NCBI GenBank assembly: GCA_964435085.1
Contig: CAYSXQ010000026.1
Location: 1-8,086, forward strand
Direction: 5' to 3'
Source of the DNA: UBA917 sp964435085
Lineage (GTDB): Bacteria; Patescibacteriota; Patescibacteriia; Patescibacteriales; Patescibacteriaceae
DNA: 8,086 nucleotides
Shown piece by piece: positions 6,157-8,086 of the stretch; the first letter of the stretch is position 1; the number at the start of each line of letters is the position of its first letter. Made by a program: the position numbers and the translations under genes. The notes beneath the pieces are model-generated. The model had not been told where the DNA came from, searched no databases, and saw only the letters and a program-made list of their open reading frames with translations.

Positions 6157-6843
6157 ATGCCACTGTTTAGTAGTAATAAAATTAGTTTAGGTTCGGCCAG
6201 TGTGGCTGAGCAATTAAAGGTGACTAGAGCTAAGCTTGGTCTTAGTTTGGATCAGGTAGCTAGTCGCATTAAGGTTAATAGGAAGTATCTGGAAGCCTTG
6301 GAAAACGGTGACTATTATAAGGTGCCAGACGGTATCTATACTTTGAATTTTTTAAAAGAATACGCTCAATGTCTAGGACTTGATCATAAAAAAATAATTA
6401 GTGGCTTTCAGTCAGAAAAAAGAGTTTTTCGATCAGGTGAGGGTGAGGCCTTGTTTTCACGCCAAGTGGTAGGTAAGGAAAAGATGGTAGTGGTGCCAAA
6501 CTTAATGAAGAATATTTTGTGGTCAGTTTTGTTACTTGGCTGTTTGTTGTATTTGATAATTTTGCTTAATAATATTTTTAAGGCTCCGGTGCTTAAGGTT
6601 TTGATGCCGATTGATAATCTGGTGACAGAGGAGTCGATGCTAAGGGTCTCTGGCTATACTGAGGCGGAGGCAGAGCTTAGTATTAATGATCGTCAGGTAA
6701 TCGTTAGTCCTGAGGGTGAGTTTAATTTATCACTGGAACTTGCTCCGGGGATTAATACGATTGTGGTGGTGGCGAAGAGGGGCAATAAGAAGCCAAGTCG
6801 AGTTGTTAGAGAGGTTTTGCTTAAGACGGACATAGAAAGATAG
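6157..6843 (+). CDS. RodZ-like membrane protein: HTH, one membrane segment, Ig-like domain
   Basis: RodZ links the MreB cytoskeleton to cell-wall synthesis in rod-shaped bacteria through a cytoplasmic helix-turn-helix domain. This 228-residue protein has the same order. Residues about 16-84 are a RodZ-type HTH (LGLSLDQVASRIKVNRKYLEALENGDY, then the IYTLNFLKEYAQCLGLD segment). One membrane helix lies at about 119-138, and an extracytoplasmic domain at about 143-225 looks like an Ig-type beta sandwich (SGYTEAEAELSINDR, PEGEFNLSLELAPGINTIVVVA). It lacks the long Pro/Thr-rich linker of E. coli RodZ. The ATG lies one base after the upstream stop and has no nearby Shine-Dalgarno sequence, so translation is probably coupled to the binding lipoprotein. 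A GGAGGG at 6128-6133 is too far away to serve. A membrane-bound transcription regulator is the main alternative; mreB is not in the window. Confidence 0.85.
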   Translation: MPLFSSNKISLGSASVAEQLKVTRAKLGLSLDQVASRIKVNRKYLEALENGDYYKVPDGIYTLNFLKEYAQCLGLDHKKIISGFQSEKRVFRSGEGEALFSRQVVGKEKMVVVPNLMKNILWSVLLLGCLLYLIILLNNIFKAPVLKVLMPIDNLVTEESMLRVSGYTEAEAELSINDRQVIVSPEGEFNLSLELAPGINTIVVVAKRGNKKPSRVVREVLLKTDIER

Positions 6844-6859
6844 AAAAATATAAATATAT

Positions 6860-6896
6860 AAAGGAGCAATGGGGCACTATCTCATTTTGCTCCTTT
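6860..6896 (+). promoter_or_regulatory. Long stem-loop after the RodZ-like gene, not a standard terminator
   Basis: AAAGGAGC (6860-6867) pairs with GCTCCTTT (6889-6896). Inside it AATGGG (6868-6873) pairs with CTCATT (6881-6886), one pair being G-U, leaving a TT bulge and the loop GCACTAT. It lies 17 bases after the rodZ-like stop, where a terminator is expected, but it is followed by GGGGAGCTGGG rather than a T-run. A T-rich stretch appears only at 6928-6943, after a second short hairpin. Transcription from the rodZ unit may therefore pass into recA or stop inefficiently. Confidence 0.6.
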
Positions 6897-6912
6897 GGGG
6901 AGCTGGGCGGGA

Positions 6913-6926
6913 CGAGCTGAAGCTCG
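6913..6926 (+). terminator. Weak terminator candidate: short GC hairpin with T-rich tail
   Basis: CGAGC (6913-6917) pairs with GCTCG (6922-6926) around the loop TGAA, and a T-rich tail (ATTTGAATTTTCTTCTT) follows. The stem is only five pairs and the T-run is interrupted, so termination would be weak. Its arms can also pair with GAGC at 6900-6903, which makes it part of an alternative-folding region. Confidence 0.3.
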
Positions 6927-6928
6927 AT

Positions 6929-6957
6929 TTGAATTTTCTTCTTAACTAGTCTATGAT
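6929..6957 (+). promoter_or_regulatory. Predicted recA promoter
   Basis: TTGAAT (6929-6934, 4/6 to the -35 consensus) is followed after 17 bases by TATGAT (6952-6957, 5/6 to the -10 consensus). Transcription would start near 6964, giving leaders of about 23 bases to the ATG at 6987 or 65 bases to the ATG at 7029. The -10 box lies between the arms of a perfect inverted repeat. Confidence 0.6.
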
Positions 6958-6972
6958 TAATGGACTAGTTAA
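6942..6972. repeat. Perfect 10-bp inverted repeat around the recA -10 box: operator candidate
   Basis: TTAACTAGTC (6942-6951) is exactly complementary to GACTAGTTAA (6963-6972), with an 11-base spacer that begins with the -10 box TATGAT. Each arm contains ACTAGT, itself a palindrome, and the two copies start 19 bases apart, about two helical turns. This is typical geometry for a dimeric repressor that blocks polymerase. It does not match the E. coli (CTGT-N8-ACAG), Bacillus (GAAC-N4-GTTC) or alphaproteobacterial (GTTC-N7-GTTC) LexA boxes. Since transcription should start within the second arm, a DNA site is more likely than an RNA hairpin for transcripts from this promoter. Confidence 0.6.
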
Positions 6973-7015
6973 ATAAGCTTAAAAATATGGCAGAAACTAA
7001 AGGTGCAAAAAAGAC

Positions 7016-7021
7016 AGGAGG
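7016..7021 (+). promoter_or_regulatory. Shine-Dalgarno sequence selecting the second recA start
   Basis: A perfect AGGAGG lies seven bases before the in-frame ATG at 7029. It falls inside the reading frame if translation begins at the earlier ATG (6987), which has no such site. It is the strongest ribosome binding site in the window and is the main reason to prefer 7029. Confidence 0.7.
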
Positions 7022-7028
7022 GGCTGAA

Positions 7029-8086
7029 ATGGAGGCTAAACGTCATGCGGCTGATGCCGCCATGCAACAGATTAAGGATATGTATGGCGACGGGGCGATT
7101 ATGAAGTTTGGTGAAGCACAAAACTCTGATGTGGATACTGTGCCAACTGGCTGTTTGTCTTTGGACTTGGCGCTTGGTGTAGGTGGCGTGCCAAGAGGCA
7201 GGATTATTGAGATCTTTGGTCCCGAAGCTTCTGGTAAGACAACTCTCTCGCAACATATTATTTCAGAAGTGCAGAAGCTGGGAGGCATCGCGGCCTTTAT
7301 TGACGCGGAACACGCACTGGACCCAGACTATGCGCGTAAGATTGGTATTAATGTCAAAGAGATGTTGATCTCGCAGCCAGATACTGGTGAGCAAGCCTTG
7401 GAGATTTTGGAAACTTTAGTGCGCTCTAACGCTATTGACGTAGTGGTGGTGGACAGCGTGGCCGCCTTGGTGCCGAAGAAAGAAATCGAAGGTGATATGG
7501 GTGACGCGCAGATGGGTTTGCAGGCACGACTGATGAGTCAGGCTTTGCGTAAGCTGACTGGTATTGTGTCGAAGAGCAAGACGATCGTGATCTTTATTAA
7601 CCAGATTAGAATGAAGATTGGAGTGTTCTTTGGTAATCCAGAAACGACGACCGGTGGTCAGGCTTTGAAATTTTATGCGAGCGTTAGAATTGAAGTGAGG
7701 CGTAGTGCGCAGATCAAACAAGGCGACAAGATTATTGGTAACCGAGTGAAGACCAAGATTGTGAAGAATAAGGTCTCGGCGCCATTTAAGACTTGCGAAT
7801 TTGATATTATGTATAATGAAGGTATCTCCCTCTCGGGTGATACTTTGGACACGGGTGTGGCCTATGGTGTGGTCAGTAAGCGTGGTAATGCTTATGGTTA
7901 CGGCGACATTAAATTTGGTGTGGGTCGTGAGACCGCCAAGAAGTTCTTGCGTGAGAATCCTAAACTGATGCAGGATATTCGTAAGGATGTGATGAGAGAG
8001 GCGAAGTCGAAGGAAGATGGAGGCGGGATGGATATTTCGTCTGATGGAGCTGATATGGCGATTACTGAGGGAGAGACGGAGGTTTT
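7029..8086 (+). CDS. recA: RecA recombinase, 3' end cut by the window
   Basis: RecA forms ATP-dependent filaments on single-stranded DNA, carries out homologous pairing and strand exchange, and triggers the DNA damage response. All key parts are present, numbered from the 7029 start: Walker A GPEASGKT (64-71), IDAEHALDP with catalytic E94, the VVVVDSVAAL Walker B strand, IFINQIRMKIG, the DNA-binding L2 loop GNPETTTGG (202-210) followed by KFYASVR, and the C-terminal domain ending in an acidic stretch. These positions are two residues below the E. coli numbers, so length is normal and no intein is present. About 352 residues lie in the window with no stop reached; family length suggests the stop is very close. 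An in-frame ATG at 6987 would add 14 residues (MAETKGAKKTGGAE), but it lacks a ribosome binding site. The gene has its own predicted promoter and possible operator. Confidence 0.97.
   Translation, partial: MEAKRHAADAAMQQIKDMYGDGAIMKFGEAQNSDVDTVPTGCLSLDLALGVGGVPRGRIIEIFGPEASGKTTLSQHIISEVQKLGGIAAFIDAEHALDPDYARKIGINVKEMLISQPDTGEQALEILETLVRSNAIDVVVVDSVAALVPKKEIEGDMGDAQMGLQARLMSQALRKLTGIVSKSKTIVIFINQIRMKIGVFFGNPETTTGGQALKFYASVRIEVRRSAQIKQGDKIIGNRVKTKIVKNKVSAPFKTCEFDIMYNEGISLSGDTLDTGVAYGVVSKRGNAYGYGDIKFGVGRETAKKFLRENPKLMQDIRKDVMREAKSKEDGGGMDISSDGADMAITEGETEV

Noticed and set aside
6860..6896. Ordinary intrinsic terminator of the RodZ-like unit
   Set aside because: The stem is long, but G-rich sequence follows it instead of a T-run, so I list it as a regulatory stem-loop.
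72..8086. Recoded UGA as glycine, as in Gracilibacteria/Absconditabacteria
   Set aside because: No TGA stop is used in the window, but long conserved proteins contain no in-frame TGA either, which is not expected if TGA coded for glycine.
7029..8086. Intein or insertion in recA
   Set aside because: All RecA motifs are continuous and spaced as in E. coli, with a constant two-residue offset through the L2 loop.

Overview
The window is chromosomal DNA from a bacterium. It most resembles the Candidate Phyla Radiation (Patescibacteria, Parcubacteria-like). The reasons are family resemblance only: a PNPase with CPR-style motif variants, a ComM-type ATPase, a RodZ-like protein with an Ig-like C-terminal domain, and a lone sugar-type binding lipoprotein lying next to recA. 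No database search was possible, so the lineage is an inference. The genetic code looks standard: long conserved proteins read through with no in-frame TGA, and the five visible stops are TAA (three) and TAG (two).

Layout. Bases 1-71 are a structured leader before pnp (72-2294, +), which encodes complete polynucleotide phosphorylase. A bidirectional hairpin terminator (2315-2345) separates pnp from a convergent gene of unknown function (2363-3031, -). That gene has a near-consensus promoter, two tandem stem-loops in its leader and a clear ribosome binding site. Its -35 element overlaps that of the divergent comM-like gene (3158 or 3167-4696, +), whose mRNA may be leaderless. A separate promoter (TTGGTA/17/TATAAT) starts a two-gene unit: a solute-binding lipoprotein (4758-6155) and a RodZ-like membrane protein (6157-6843), one base apart. 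A 185-base gap (6844-7028) holds alternating complementary segments and a promoter whose -10 box lies inside a perfect 10-bp inverted repeat. recA follows and is cut by the window end.

Together the genes cover RNA decay (PNPase), DNA recombination and possibly transformation (ComM-like, RecA), and the cell envelope (binding lipoprotein, RodZ-like). All gaps between genes are under 200 bases. I found no mobile elements, tRNAs, rRNAs or CRISPR arrays. The most unusual material is regulatory: the structured pnp leader, the divergent promoter block at 3062-3160, and the recA control region. The unknown 222-residue protein is the best candidate for an undescribed function.
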